This document shows positions 1-9,480 of a stretch of DNA of 64,000 bases, piece by piece. Source of the stretch: OMPR01 sp965183835 (GTDB lineage Bacteria; Pseudomonadota; Alphaproteobacteria; Rhodobacterales; Rhodobacteraceae); the NCBI GenBank assembly GCA_965183835.1, contig CBCYME010000008.1, positions 26,711 to 90,710 on the forward strand, written 5' to 3'. Position numbers and translations under genes: made by a program. The notes beneath the pieces were generated by a model. That model made no database searches and had not been told where the DNA came from. It saw only the letters and a program-made list of their open reading frames with translations. Numbering within the stretch: the stretch's first letter is position 1; every line of letters starts with the position of its first letter.

Positions 1-2223
1 ACCACCGGTTTGCGTGATCAGTCCGCGAATTCTGTTCATGACTGAGATGTCCGCCGAACGGTATCCTTCGGCCCCAATCACAGCAGGGTAAAGTGCCAAA
101 AGCGTGTCGGCTTCGAATTGCCGTGTCCAGTTTTTCTGGTCTTTTGGAATGGATGGGATCAGTGACAATGCACGTCGATACAAGGCCACCGCCTCGGCGT
201 CGGCTGATTGCAGGGCGGCGTTTCGGCCAGCCTGAACCCATTGCGTTGCGGCTTCTTGTGGGCGTTGCGCGCGTTCGAGTTGGTTTGCCATCACCGATGG
301 TTCGATGTCGCGCCCTTGATTTGCACGGCGTTCCATTGCGGCAATAACATCGTTGTGCAGAACGATCCGGTCACGTGACAAAATGGTATCATAGGCACAA
401 TCCAACAGCATCTGGTGGCGAATGATCAGGCAGTTCTCTTGATCTGGCCCGACACCAATTTGCAAATCAGCAAGGCCAGATTCCACCAGCTCGTTCAGGG
501 CGGTTTCAATTCTATCCGGGCCAGACCAAAGGTCACGCAGTAAGGGAACGGGGCTTTGACGTCCGCAAACCGCTGCCAACCGCATCAAGGGGCGCGCGGC
601 CTTCAGGCGGCGAATGCGCGCCTGTAGGCTTTGTTGCAAACTGGAGGGAATGGCCTGTTCTGGTTCTACAGAACCGTCGTGCAGGTCCGTTTCGTTCAAG
701 TGGGCGCGAATTTCACGGCTCAGCTCTTCGGCAAAGATGGGCATGCCTTCGGCCCTTTGGACCAAGGCCTCAATGAACTGATCCCCGCCGGGAATGTCGC
801 CCAAAAGATCTTGGACGATTTCGTGTGTATACTGGTCGTTCAGGGGAACCAGAACGATAGAGATCGCATTTTGCACCATGGAATACTGGCGATCCAATGC
901 GGTATCTCGGGCACTGATGATCAGCATCAACCCGGTTGGCGCGGACAAGGCGAGCGCGCGTAACACCTCTAACGTAGAGGGGTCCGCCCAATGCAGGTCA
1001 TCGAACCACAGAACACGAGGATTGCGTTCAAGGCCGGTAAGATAGTCCACCAGATCAGATAGGACACGCGCCCGTCGTTGGTGCCGCTCTGCTTGTGGGC
1101 TGATCGCGATCTCATCCAAGGCTAGCAAAATCTCAGACGCTTGGTTTTGGCCTGCATCCCGATCCAGCGCCAAGACTTGGCGGAATGTGTGAAAGGGGAT
1201 GTGGCTGCCCTGCGGTTGACACACAATCCGGCGCGCCGCCCCGTGGCCGAGGTGATGCTGTTTCAAAAACTCGGATATCATCCGAGATTTTCCGATGCCG
1301 TGTTCACCGGTTACGGTGGTCAGCGCAAACCCATCCCTTTGGACCTTGGCCCATTGCTTCGAAAGCGTTCTGAGTTCTTCTTCGTGATTGATAAAGGCGC
1401 CAGTGCTTGTCATCCAAGGCAGCTGGCGCGCGGTGTCAAGGGCTTTTTGATCCCTGACCTGATAGAGGCGGCAGGGGGCTTCGATGCCTTTAAGAAGCCT
1501 GAGACCCAGAGGGTGCAATTCAAAGCGATCACCTAACAGCGCCGCCGTGGTGCCAGATAACACAACACTGTTGGTGGCGGCTTCGGCTTGTAACCGTGCC
1601 GCCAGATTGACAACCACGCCATAGGCGCGACCAGACCGAACAACAGATTCTGGGTGTTGATCATTCACCACGACCGGCCCGCTGGCGACGCCGATCCGCA
1701 CCGCAAGCGGTTCGCCATCCGGAGTGTGCAGTTTGGTCACCGACGAGATAATCGAACAGGCAGATTCAACACCGCGCGGGGCGGCGTCTTCTAACGGATC
1801 GGGATAGCCAAAATAGACCAGAACGCCATCGCCATGATATTGCGCAATATGTCCGCCATAGGGGGTGACGGCCTGTTCGACCCCTTGATAGAAATCAGAC
1901 AACAGCTCGCTAAAACATTCCGCGCCTTGCTCAAAGGCAAGCCGTGTCGAGTTGACAAGGTCGCAAAACACAACCGTTAGGTAGAGCCGCTCACCGACTG
2001 GGTCTTCGGCCTGCGGTTCGGGAACGGATGGGGCAGAGGCGGCCATGATCTTGCGCCTGTGCCCAAGCGAGGTAACGCCGAGTTCCTTAAGGTCCGCGTC
2101 GGTGAGATGAGGCAGAACATCTGCGTCGATGTCTGCCTCAATAAACGCAGGGGCGTAACTCTCTAAAGCCAGATCGGCAAGCCAGGCCACAATGGCTGCA
2201 GCATTGGTCGATCCCGCGTCCAT
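1..2223 (-). CDS. SAM-domain / class III nucleotidyl cyclase / ATPase signalling protein (C-terminus beyond window)
   Basis: The frame is open from an ATG at 2223 to the left edge, 741 codons with no stop. Residues about 8-63 resemble a SAM protein-interaction domain (LKELGVTSLGHRRKI). Residues about 80-235 are a class III adenylate/guanylate cyclase domain with metal-binding Asp residues in VVFCDLVNST (D88) and YHGDGVLVYFG. An AAA/STAND-type ATPase follows, with Walker A GEHGIGKS (about 306-313) and Walker B LWFDDLHWAD (about 403-412); the remainder looks like helical repeats. Proteins of this layout are predicted signal-responsive cyclases of the cytosol; the ligand is unknown. The ATG lies three bases after the stop of the upstream oxidoreductase, suggesting translational coupling. 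The nucleotide product (cAMP or cGMP) cannot be told from sequence. Confidence 0.85.
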   Translation of the reverse strand, partial: MDAGSTNAAAIVAWLADLALESYAPAFIEADIDADVLPHLTDADLKELGVTSLGHRRKIMAASAPSVPEPQAEDPVGERLYLTVVFCDLVNSTRLAFEQGAECFSELLSDFYQGVEQAVTPYGGHIAQYHGDGVLVYFGYPDPLEDAAPRGVESACSIISSVTKLHTPDGEPLAVRIGVASGPVVVNDQHPESVVRSGRAYGVVVNLAARLQAEAATNSVVLSGTTAALLGDRFELHPLGLRLLKGIEAPCRLYQVRDQKALDTARQLPWMTSTGAFINHEEELRTLSKQWAKVQRDGFALTTVTGEHGIGKSRMISEFLKQHHLGHGAARRIVCQPQGSHIPFHTFRQVLALDRDAGQNQASEILLALDEIAISPQAERHQRRARVLSDLVDYLTGLERNPRVLWFDDLHWADPSTLEVLRALALSAPTGLMLIISARDTALDRQYSMVQNAISIVLVPLNDQYTHEIVQDLLGDIPGGDQFIEALVQRAEGMPIFAEELSREIRAHLNETDLHDGSVEPEQAIPSSLQQSLQARIRRLKAARPLMRLAAVCGRQSPVPLLRDLWSGPDRIETALNELVESGLADLQIGVGPDQENCLIIRHQMLLDCAYDTILSRDRIVLHNDVIAAMERRANQGRDIEPSVMANQLERAQRPQEAATQWVQAGRNAALQSADAEAVALYRRALSLIPSIPKDQKNWTRQFEADTLLALYPAVIGAEGYRSADISVMNRIRGLITQTGG

Positions 2224-2226
2224 AGA

Positions 2227-3787
2227 TCAGGACCGGTGAACGTGTTGAATGGGTTTATCCAACCCAAGGACGCCCATATCTTCGTCCAGACGATCAGTTG
2301 GGGCAATGCTTTGGGGATAGCGGAACAGGTTCAGCGGATCATATTTGGATTTGATAAACCGCAAAACGGAATAATAAGGGCCCCAGTAGTTTTCGCCAAA
2401 GTCGGGATTATCCGGCGATGGATAGTTCTGATAGACGCGTCCGCCCCAATAGGGGGCAATGGTATCTGCCCAGCCTTGTGAGAACGCCAGCATCTGGTCC
2501 TTGTCCGAGTCGTTCGCCCAAAAGACGTCAAAAAAGATGTCGCAATACACATCGCGGTGGATAAACGCGTTTGTGCGTTCCGGCGTGGCAATCGCTCCAC
2601 CGTAGATTTCCATCGCGGCAATTGCCGTCTGGTTGGGGGTGCTGAGGTAATACTGCACCAACTTGAGCCAGTCACCCGCCGTGAGCAGCCGATCCAAGTA
2701 TCTGCTCAGCTTGGCTTCGCGCGGGGGAAAGGGGAAATTCAGGGATCTCATAGGGTTTGCTGAGCAGGGCCTCGTTCAACGCCTCATAGGGCATCGGGTC
2801 ATAGACGGTTTGCAGGACCGCACCTGGTTGGTCCAGCGCCGGTTGGATGACTTTGCGCATGTCTTCGGTCGATCCGTTGTACATGCCGCGCATCAACAGC
2901 ATGGGTTCTTTGGGTGTCCCTTCTGCCCCTTGATAGGCCCAGATCATCTGATAGCCCAACTGATCAGGCGCGCCGTTGCGCATGAAGTTGGCTTGCAGCC
3001 ATGCCAAGGCATTGGCTGTTTGGGTTTCACCCTCTGCGCCAGCCATGGACCAGCAGATCGAAAATCCGGCAAAGCTGTTCAACGGATAAATCTTGTATTT
3101 GACCGCAAGCAAAACGCCAAAATTGCTGCCGGTGCCGCCGCGTACGGCCCAGTAGAGGTCGGTGTTCCATTCGGAATCTGCATAAACAATGCGCCCGTCT
3201 GACAGCATGACGCGCAGGGCCTGAACCTGATCACAGTTCATGCCAAAGATGCGGGCGGTGAATCCGTACCCGCCGCCCTGCATGTATCCACCAACACAGA
3301 CCGAGGGGCAGGCGCCGCCCGGTGTGTGGTATCCATAAGCTTGCAGGTGTTTGTTGAATTTTCCAAATGTTGTGCCGGGACCAACCCATGCACAGTCCGC
3401 TTCGGGGTAGATGCCGACGTCGTTCAGTTCGCTGACATCGATGAGAAATCCGCTTTGCGATGAAAACCCAGCTGTGCTGTGACCGCCAGATCGAACAACC
3501 ACTGGCAAATCCAGTGCGCGCGCCACATGCAAACATTCAGACACGTCGCCGGGGCTGACGCAATAGACGATCGCTTGGGGGTAGGCTGAGAACCGGGGGT
3601 TAAAGACCATACGGTCAGTGTTGTAATCCGGGTCGCCCGGCAGCACGACTTTGCCGGCTATTTTGGACTGAAGCTCGCGGGCATATTCTTGTGGGATGGC
3701 TTCGGGGGCACCGTCTTGTTCGACACGTTTGTCCCATATCGCAAATCGTTCGTCGCGGCGTGCCGCACTCTCGTCATACCAGATCAA
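2227..3787 (-). pseudogene. FAD-binding BBE-type oxidoreductase, frame broken by one base near 2731
   Basis: Two overlapping frames together form a berberine-bridge-enzyme-like flavoprotein. The N-terminal part has the FAD (PCMH) domain with VVVRSGGHSTAG, whose His normally carries 8-alpha-linked FAD, and GACPSVCVGGYMQGGGYG, whose first Cys fits the second covalent FAD bond. The C-terminal part carries the BBE domain ending YWGPYYSVLRFIKSKYDP. The reading frame changes in the run at 2723-2734 (G5, A3, G4 on the plus strand). Removing one base of the G4 gives a continuous 519-residue protein, the usual family length. A sequencing error is likely, though a true mutation is not excluded. The family oxidises alcohols, sugars or alkaloid-like substrates; the substrate here is unknown. 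It sits immediately upstream of the cyclase gene. Confidence 0.8.
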
Positions 3788-3921
3788 AACAATGCCTCAT
3801 AAACAATTTCAAATCACCCTAAAGGCGACAGCCGCTAAGAAGCAATTTGGGAATTGTTATTGAAGCAAAATTTTGTGCTGATTTGGGGTAAACTTCCGGT
3901 GTGACGTCGCTTTTCGCACCG

Positions 3922-4164
3922 TTAGCTGGTTTGATCCGCGTTCATTTGTTCGACCATCTGACGCGCGCGACGGCACTGCAACTTATCGCGAAGCGGGCTG
4001 TCTGGATCCACATCTTTGGAACACACGACGCATTTGTCAGCACCGGAAATCGCATTCAACCCGCCACAGCTGCCTTTGATGGTTTTTCCCATCAGCATGA
4101 CGCCAAGGGACATGCCAATCATGACCAGAGCCAGAATAAAGAAGGCCAGAAAAAAAGTTGCCAT
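3922..4164 (-). CDS. nqrM: Na+-NQR maturation protein NqrM
   Basis: An 80-residue protein with one N-terminal membrane helix (residues about 4-25) followed by IKGSCGGL, the signature of the NqrM (DUF539) family. Cysteines are at 33, 45, 48 and 64. In Vibrio, NqrM is required for maturation of the Na+-translocating NADH:quinone oxidoreductase, probably by delivering iron to the site between NqrD and NqrE, and the equivalent of Cys33 is critical (established knowledge). It lies 27 bases downstream of apbE on the same strand, in the same neighbourhood as the six nqr genes, which supports the call. Confidence 0.93.
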   Translation of the reverse strand: MATFFLAFFILALVMIGMSLGVMLMGKTIKGSCGGLNAISGADKCVVCSKDVDPDSPLRDKLQCRRARQMVEQMNADQTS

Positions 4165-4191
4165 TTCGCGGTCTCGCTTTGATGTCGTGAC

Positions 4192-5214
4192 TTATTTGTT
4201 AAGCAGATTGGTGAACGCGCTGCTCTCAGCTGTGATATAGGATTCGGATCCGGTTTGCCCATCCCTAGAGATGAAGAACACGGCAAGGTCATTGGATTCG
4301 GCCACTTTCAGCCCATCTTCTTGTCCCAACACCAACATCGCGGTCGCCCAAGCATCTGCCATCATGGCGTTGCCAGCGACAACAGTGACCGACGTGGTGC
4401 GGTGGGTGATCGGGCGTCCGGTGGTTGGGTCGATGATATGGGAATAGCGCACGCCATCTTGTTCAAAGAAATTCCGATAATCCCCCGAGGTCGCCAGGCC
4501 AAAATCGCTGACTGGCACGATCAGTTGAACGGTTTGCGCGGCTGCGTCGGGCTTTTCGATTCCGATGCGCCAATCTTCGCCTTTGTCGTTTTGACCTTTG
4601 GTGACGAGATCGCCACCAATCTCGACCATATAATTCTCGATCCCGAAACCGCCCAGAGTTTCGGCCACCGCATCCACGCCATACCCTTTGGCGATGGCGG
4701 ACAGGTTGATACCCACGCCTGCTGCCGATTTGGCGAGCGTGCTTTTTTCGGCGTCCAATGTCAGTAACTTGGATTGGCTGACGGCGTTTAGCGCTGCGTT
4801 GATGCTTTCATCCGAGGGAATGGGATCTTCGGGTTTGCGAGGACCAAAACCCCAGAGTTCGATCAGGGGTCCAAGGGTGACATCGAATTTGCCATCGCTT
4901 TGATCATGCACCGTGTTGGCCGCGTTCATTACCGTCACAAATTCCGCCGAGACTGATGTTGGATCGGTCTTGGGTGACGCGGAAAAAGTCGACACTTCGG
5001 ATTTTGGATCCCAGTTCGACATCTTGGCGTTCACACCGGCCAGCGATGTTTCGACCGCGACTGCGATGTCGTCATCGTCAAGATCCACGCCGATTGCTGT
5101 GATGTTATAGGTGGTGCCCATGGTTTTACCCGACAGGCGCAACACTTCTGGGTCTTCATCAAACAGGCAGCCTGAGATGAACAGGGGCAGGGCCAGCAGC
5201 AACCACTTGGGCAT
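4192..5214 (-). CDS. apbE: FAD:protein FMN transferase ApbE (lipoprotein)
   Basis: A 340-residue ApbE-family protein. ApbE uses FAD to attach FMN covalently to Thr residues, here expected to be those of NqrB and NqrC, on the periplasmic side of the membrane. The start at 5214 is chosen over an in-frame ATG at 5274 because it gives a clear lipoprotein signal (MPKWLLLALPLFISGC, lipobox ISGC, Cys16) and has GGAG nine bases upstream. Family features include KTMGTTYNI near the N-terminus, NLSAIAKGYGVD, VEIGGDLVTKG and the Mg-site region DAWATAMLVLG. It follows a small membrane-protein gene and precedes nqrM, so the three are probably co-transcribed. Confidence 0.95.
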   Translation of the reverse strand: MPKWLLLALPLFISGCLFDEDPEVLRLSGKTMGTTYNITAIGVDLDDDDIAVAVETSLAGVNAKMSNWDPKSEVSTFSASPKTDPTSVSAEFVTVMNAANTVHDQSDGKFDVTLGPLIELWGFGPRKPEDPIPSDESINAALNAVSQSKLLTLDAEKSTLAKSAAGVGINLSAIAKGYGVDAVAETLGGFGIENYMVEIGGDLVTKGQNDKGEDWRIGIEKPDAAAQTVQLIVPVSDFGLATSGDYRNFFEQDGVRYSHIIDPTTGRPITHRTTSVTVVAGNAMMADAWATAMLVLGQEDGLKVAESNDLAVFFISRDGQTGSESYITAESSAFTNLLNK

Positions 5215-5281
5215 CGGTCGGATCTCCGGATTTGGGCGTTGCTGGCGTATGCCACCGCAGGCCGTCAGAGTCAATTTGACC

Positions 5282-5470
5282 TCAGTATTTCAAGGGCAGA
5301 AACGCCAATGCCATAAGGCCGATCGCAGCGGGCAGACCATAGGCCCAGGCGCGCAGTCGGGTGTTTGGCGCCTCGGACTTCCAATTCTGCCGATAGAGGT
5401 GCCCGCTCACCACCACGATGAACAGGATAATCGAGCCACTGAGCGGGGTCAGATACAGGTCTTGGAACAT
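5282..5470 (-). CDS. small two-helix membrane protein of the nqr accessory operon
   Basis: A 62-residue hydrophobic protein beginning MFQDLYLTPLSGSIILF. Two membrane segments are visible (residues about 10-27 and 44-58), separated by a basic loop containing HLYRQNWK. The start at 5470 is preferred over an in-frame ATG at 5497 because AAGGA lies seven bases before it. It ends 67 bases before apbE on the same strand and probably shares its transcript with apbE and nqrM. I do not recognise a named family; the position suggests a part in Nqr assembly or flavinylation, but nothing in the residues proves it. Confidence 0.65.
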   Translation of the reverse strand: MFQDLYLTPLSGSIILFIVVVSGHLYRQNWKSEAPNTRLRAWAYGLPAAIGLMALAFLPLKY

Positions 5471-5591
5471 GTTGTTTTCCTTGCTGAACAGTCCCACGAA
5501 CGGGTTTTCAAAATTGAGGTCTATGCGGATCGAAAACCGGCGTTAAGATGAAGGTATATCAGCATTTCAACGAAACGGAGGAGATCTGCGA

Positions 5592-6116
5592 ATGGCACCC
5601 ACCTCATACCAAGCTCCAACACGGGGCGACAAGGCGGAACGCACCACTTTCAGTCAATCGGTAGAGTCAAACATGTCTCATACCTTAACCAAGGTGTCCA
5701 AGCTACTGGAGGGGAAAGGCGATGCAATATTTTCGGTGAACGTCGGAGATACCATTGCTGATGTTGTTGGCGTTCTAAAGGATAAACGCATCGGTGCGGT
5801 TGTTGTCACCGAAGCAGGCGGAGTGATGCAGGGGATCCTGTCAGAACGCGATATTGTGCGCCGCATGGCCGATACGCCGGGACAGACCTTGCCGCAGTCG
5901 GTCGAAGACCTGATGACCAAGGATGTTGTGACCTGCACGCCGGATGACACGCTAACGGATGTGTTGAAACGCATGACCGAAGGCCGGTTCCGACACATGC
6001 CTGTTTTGGCCGAGGGACGCCTGTGCGGGATGATCACCATCGGTGATGTTGTGAATTTCCGCCTGAAAGAACTGGAATACGAAGCCCTGCGCATGAAGCA
6101 AATGATCGTTGGCTAA
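5592..6116 (+). CDS. CBS-domain pair protein
   Basis: A 174-residue protein made almost entirely of two CBS motifs (residues about 40-95 and 105-165), including GILSERDIVRRMA, VEDLMTKDVVTCTPDDTL and RHMPVLAEGRLCGMITIGDVV. Such Bateman modules bind adenine nucleotides and act as energy-state sensors; the partner is unknown. The ATG at 5592 has GGAGGAG eight bases upstream. A second ATG at 5673 (MSHTLTKV) would give the more usual length of about 147 residues and cannot be excluded. It lies on the opposite strand between two blocks of nqr-related genes, divergent from the apbE operon and convergent with nqrF. Confidence 0.85.
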   Translation: MAPTSYQAPTRGDKAERTTFSQSVESNMSHTLTKVSKLLEGKGDAIFSVNVGDTIADVVGVLKDKRIGAVVVTEAGGVMQGILSERDIVRRMADTPGQTLPQSVEDLMTKDVVTCTPDDTLTDVLKRMTEGRFRHMPVLAEGRLCGMITIGDVVNFRLKELEYEALRMKQMIVG

Positions 6117-6143
6117 GCGGTTCACGCCTTGACCCTATAAATG

Positions 6144-6173
6144 AAAACCGGCGCCCTGAAGCGCCGGTTTTTT
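6144..6173. terminator. bidirectional rho-independent terminator between CBS gene and nqrF
   Basis: A perfect 11-base-pair stem (AAAACCGGCGC paired with GCGCCGGTTTT), loop CCTGAA, flanked by A and T tracts on both sides. It sits between two convergent genes and should stop both transcripts. Confidence 0.9.
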
Positions 6174-6177
6174 CTAA

Positions 6178-7398
6178 TTATCCACCAAAGTCATCGAGCA
6201 TGATGTCTTCGCGATCCACGCCAAGGTCGACCAGCATGTTGATCACAGACTGGTTCATGATGGGCGGACCACACATGTAGAATTCACAGTCTTCCGGTGC
6301 CGGGTGGTTCTTCAGGAACTCTTCGAACAGAACGTTGTGAATGAAGCCGGTGTAGCCATCCCAATCATCGCCGGGCTGCGGATCAGACAGAGCAACGTGC
6401 CAGTCAAAGTTGGGGTTTTCAGCTGCCAGAGTGTCAAAGTCTTCGACAAAGAACATCTCTTTCTTGGACCGGGCCCCGTACCAGAAGCTGATCTTGCGAT
6501 CAGAGTTCAAGCGCTTGAGCTGGTCAAAGATGTGGCTGCGCATAGGCGCCATACCGGCACCACCGCCAACAAACACCATCTCTTTTTGGGTGTCGCGGGC
6601 AAAGAATTCACCGAACGGACCCGAGATGGTCACCTTGTCACCCGGTTTCAGGTTAAAGATGTACGACGACATCTGACCCGCTGGAATTCCGGAGGAACCG
6701 GGAGGGGGCGATGCAACCCGAACGTTCAGCATGATCATGCCGCGCTCATCCGGATAGTTCGCCATCGAATAGGCGCGTTCAATCGGTTCTGGAACAACGC
6801 TTTCGTACTGCCACAGATTGAAGTGATCCCAATCGCCGCGATACTCTTCTTCCACATCGAACTCTGTGTATTTCAGAGCATGTGCCGGGGCTTCGATCTG
6901 GATGTAGCCACCGGCGCGGAAATTCACATCTTCGCCTTCGGGCAAGTCCAGTGTCAGGGCCTTGATAAAGGTCGCAACGTTTTCGTTTGAACGAACGGTG
7001 CATTCCCATTTCTTGACGCCAAAGACCTCTTCGGGGACTTCGATATCCATGTCCTGTTTGACGGCAACCTGACAAGACAGACGATCGCCACAGGATGCTT
7101 CGCGTTTGGTGATGTGGCTTTCTTCAGTTGGCAGGATCGACCCGCCACCCGAATGCACTTTGACCCGACATTGGGCACAGGTACCGCCGCCACCGCAGGC
7201 CGACGGAACGAACAGCTTTTCAGCCGCCAGCGTTTGCAGCAATTTGCCACCCGCTGGAACGGTGATTTCTTTTTCGCCATTGATGGTGATTGTCACGTCA
7301 CCGGTCGAAACCAGACGCGAACGGGCCATCAGAATGATGCTGACCAGACCAAGAACGATCAGGGTGAAAAGGATGACACCAAGTGTAAAGGTTTCCAT
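6178..7398 (-). CDS. nqrF: Na+-NQR subunit F (NADH dehydrogenase, FAD and 2Fe-2S)
   Basis: A 406-residue electron-entry subunit: it oxidises NADH through FAD and passes electrons to a 2Fe-2S cluster. Residues 3-24 are the membrane anchor. The ferredoxin domain carries Cys68, Cys74, Cys77 and Cys109 (SACGGGGTCAQC, then RLSCQV). The FAD-binding motif RAYSMANYP and the nucleotide-binding motif GGGAGMAPMRSHI follow, and the protein ends MLDDFGG, typical of NqrF. It is the last gene of the nqrABCDEF operon and begins 14 bases after nqrE. A strong terminator follows. Confidence 0.98.
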   Translation of the reverse strand: METFTLGVILFTLIVLGLVSIILMARSRLVSTGDVTITINGEKEITVPAGGKLLQTLAAEKLFVPSACGGGGTCAQCRVKVHSGGGSILPTEESHITKREASCGDRLSCQVAVKQDMDIEVPEEVFGVKKWECTVRSNENVATFIKALTLDLPEGEDVNFRAGGYIQIEAPAHALKYTEFDVEEEYRGDWDHFNLWQYESVVPEPIERAYSMANYPDERGMIMLNVRVASPPPGSSGIPAGQMSSYIFNLKPGDKVTISGPFGEFFARDTQKEMVFVGGGAGMAPMRSHIFDQLKRLNSDRKISFWYGARSKKEMFFVEDFDTLAAENPNFDWHVALSDPQPGDDWDGYTGFIHNVLFEEFLKNHPAPEDCEFYMCGPPIMNQSVINMLVDLGVDREDIMLDDFGG

Positions 7399-7412
7399 GT
7401 TCTAGCGCCCCC

Positions 7413-8020
7413 TTACAGCTTTACGCCGCTGAACGACATGAAGGCCAGCGCCATCAGTCCAGCAGTGATAAAGGTGATGCCAAGACCCTGAAGGCCGTCC
7501 GGCACATCCGAATACTTCAGCTTTTCACGAACACCCGCCATCGCGGTGATCGCCAGTGCCCAACCAAAGCCAGAAGACAGACCATATGTGGTTGCTTCGG
7601 CAAAGTTGTAATCACGTTCCACCATGAACAGCGAGCCACCCAAGATGGCGCAGTTCACTGTGATCAGCGGCAGGAAAATCCCCAGCGCATTGTAGAGCGG
7701 TGGAAAGAACTTATCGAGGATCATCTCGAGGATCTGAACCATCGCAGCGATCACGCCGATGTAGGAGATCAGACCAAGAAAGGTTAGATCGACATCGGGG
7801 TAACCAGCCCACGCCAGCGCACCCGGTTTCAGCAGATACGTGAGCAACAGGTTGTTGGCAGGGACGGTAATGGCCTGAACGACCATGACCGAAATACCCA
7901 GACCCAACGCGGTGCCGATCTTTTTCGAGACCGCGATAAAGGTACACATGCCAAGAAAGAATGACAGTGCCAGGTTTTCAACAAAGATGGCCTTTACGGC
8001 CAGCGCGATAAGCCCTTCCA

Positions 8021-8021
<1 letters not shown>
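7413..8021 (-). CDS. nqrE: Na+-NQR subunit E
   Basis: A 202-residue integral membrane protein with about six helices, starting MEGLIALAVKAIFVENLAL. It is one of the two homologous channel-like subunits (NqrD/NqrE) that form the sodium path and hold an iron site between them; Cys residues in half-helices (FFLGMCTFIAVSK and VNCAILGG) fit that role. Its start overlaps the nqrD stop by one base, indicating coupled translation. Confidence 0.97.
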
Positions 8022-8673
<652 letters not shown>

Positions 8674-8674
<1 letters not shown>

Positions 8675-9480
8675 CAGATCTCTCCTGCTTTAAGCTTGGC
8701 CAGGAAGGGTGCGTAACCTTGATCACCCATCCAGAAATTCACCAGATTGTTGACGCCCACGGTGGTCAGCGTGGCACCGGCCAGCGCGTCGATGTAATAG
8801 TCGGAACCGGCAGCGGGCTGCGATTTGGCCACGGTGATCTGAAGATCGCCGTTATCGTCACGCAGTTTCTTGCCGTTCCACAGCGTTTTCCAGCGCGGGT
8901 TGTCCACCTCGGCACCCAGACCGGGGGTTTCGCCGTGCTGATAGAACTGCAGGCCGTAGATATCGTTGCCGTTCTCTTCCAGCGCGATAAAGCCATAGAG
9001 CGTGGACCAGAGACCATAGCCGTGGATCGGCAGGATCACCTTGTCGATCGCACCGGCGTCATCCTTGAGCAGGTAGACCACGCGATAGTTTGCCTTGCGA
9101 CCAATGCCCGCCGGGTCATCCGTCAGGGCGACGCTCAGCTCGGGGTCCGAGGCAGCGGCGATATCGTCAAACGTGGTGGCGTCGAACTGGTCGGTAAAGC
9201 TGCCGGTTTGCAGATCCAGCACCTGCGGTTCGAACGAGGCGAATGCGTCTGCAACGTTCATGCCGGGTTCATAAACACCAGACACCTGCAAAACGTTAAG
9301 CTGTTTGTCGCGCAGTTTGTTGGCCTCTTGCACCGGGCGCAGGCTTACGGCTGCGACCGACACGATCATTGAGGCGAACAGGCACAATGTAACAGCCACA
9401 AACAGGGTCTTTGGAACCGAGTCAGGCGACATTGCCAGAAAGCGACCGATAGGGCCTTTGGGGGTTTGCGTATCAGACAT
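8674..9480 (-). CDS. nqrC: Na+-NQR subunit C (covalent FMN)
   Basis: A 268-residue subunit with one N-terminal membrane helix (about 25-47) and a periplasmic FMN-binding domain. The motif DALAGATLTTVGV near the C-terminus contains the Thr (about residue 237) that receives FMN by a phosphoester bond from ApbE. The usual DGLSGATLT has Ala in place of the first Ser, which lies outside the attachment Thr. It overlaps both nqrB and nqrD. Confidence 0.97.

Noticed and set aside
2670..2760. Programmed +1 frameshift in the BBE-type oxidoreductase
   Set aside because: The site has only ordinary short runs and no known stimulatory element, and the same kind of break occurs in unrelated genes of the window.
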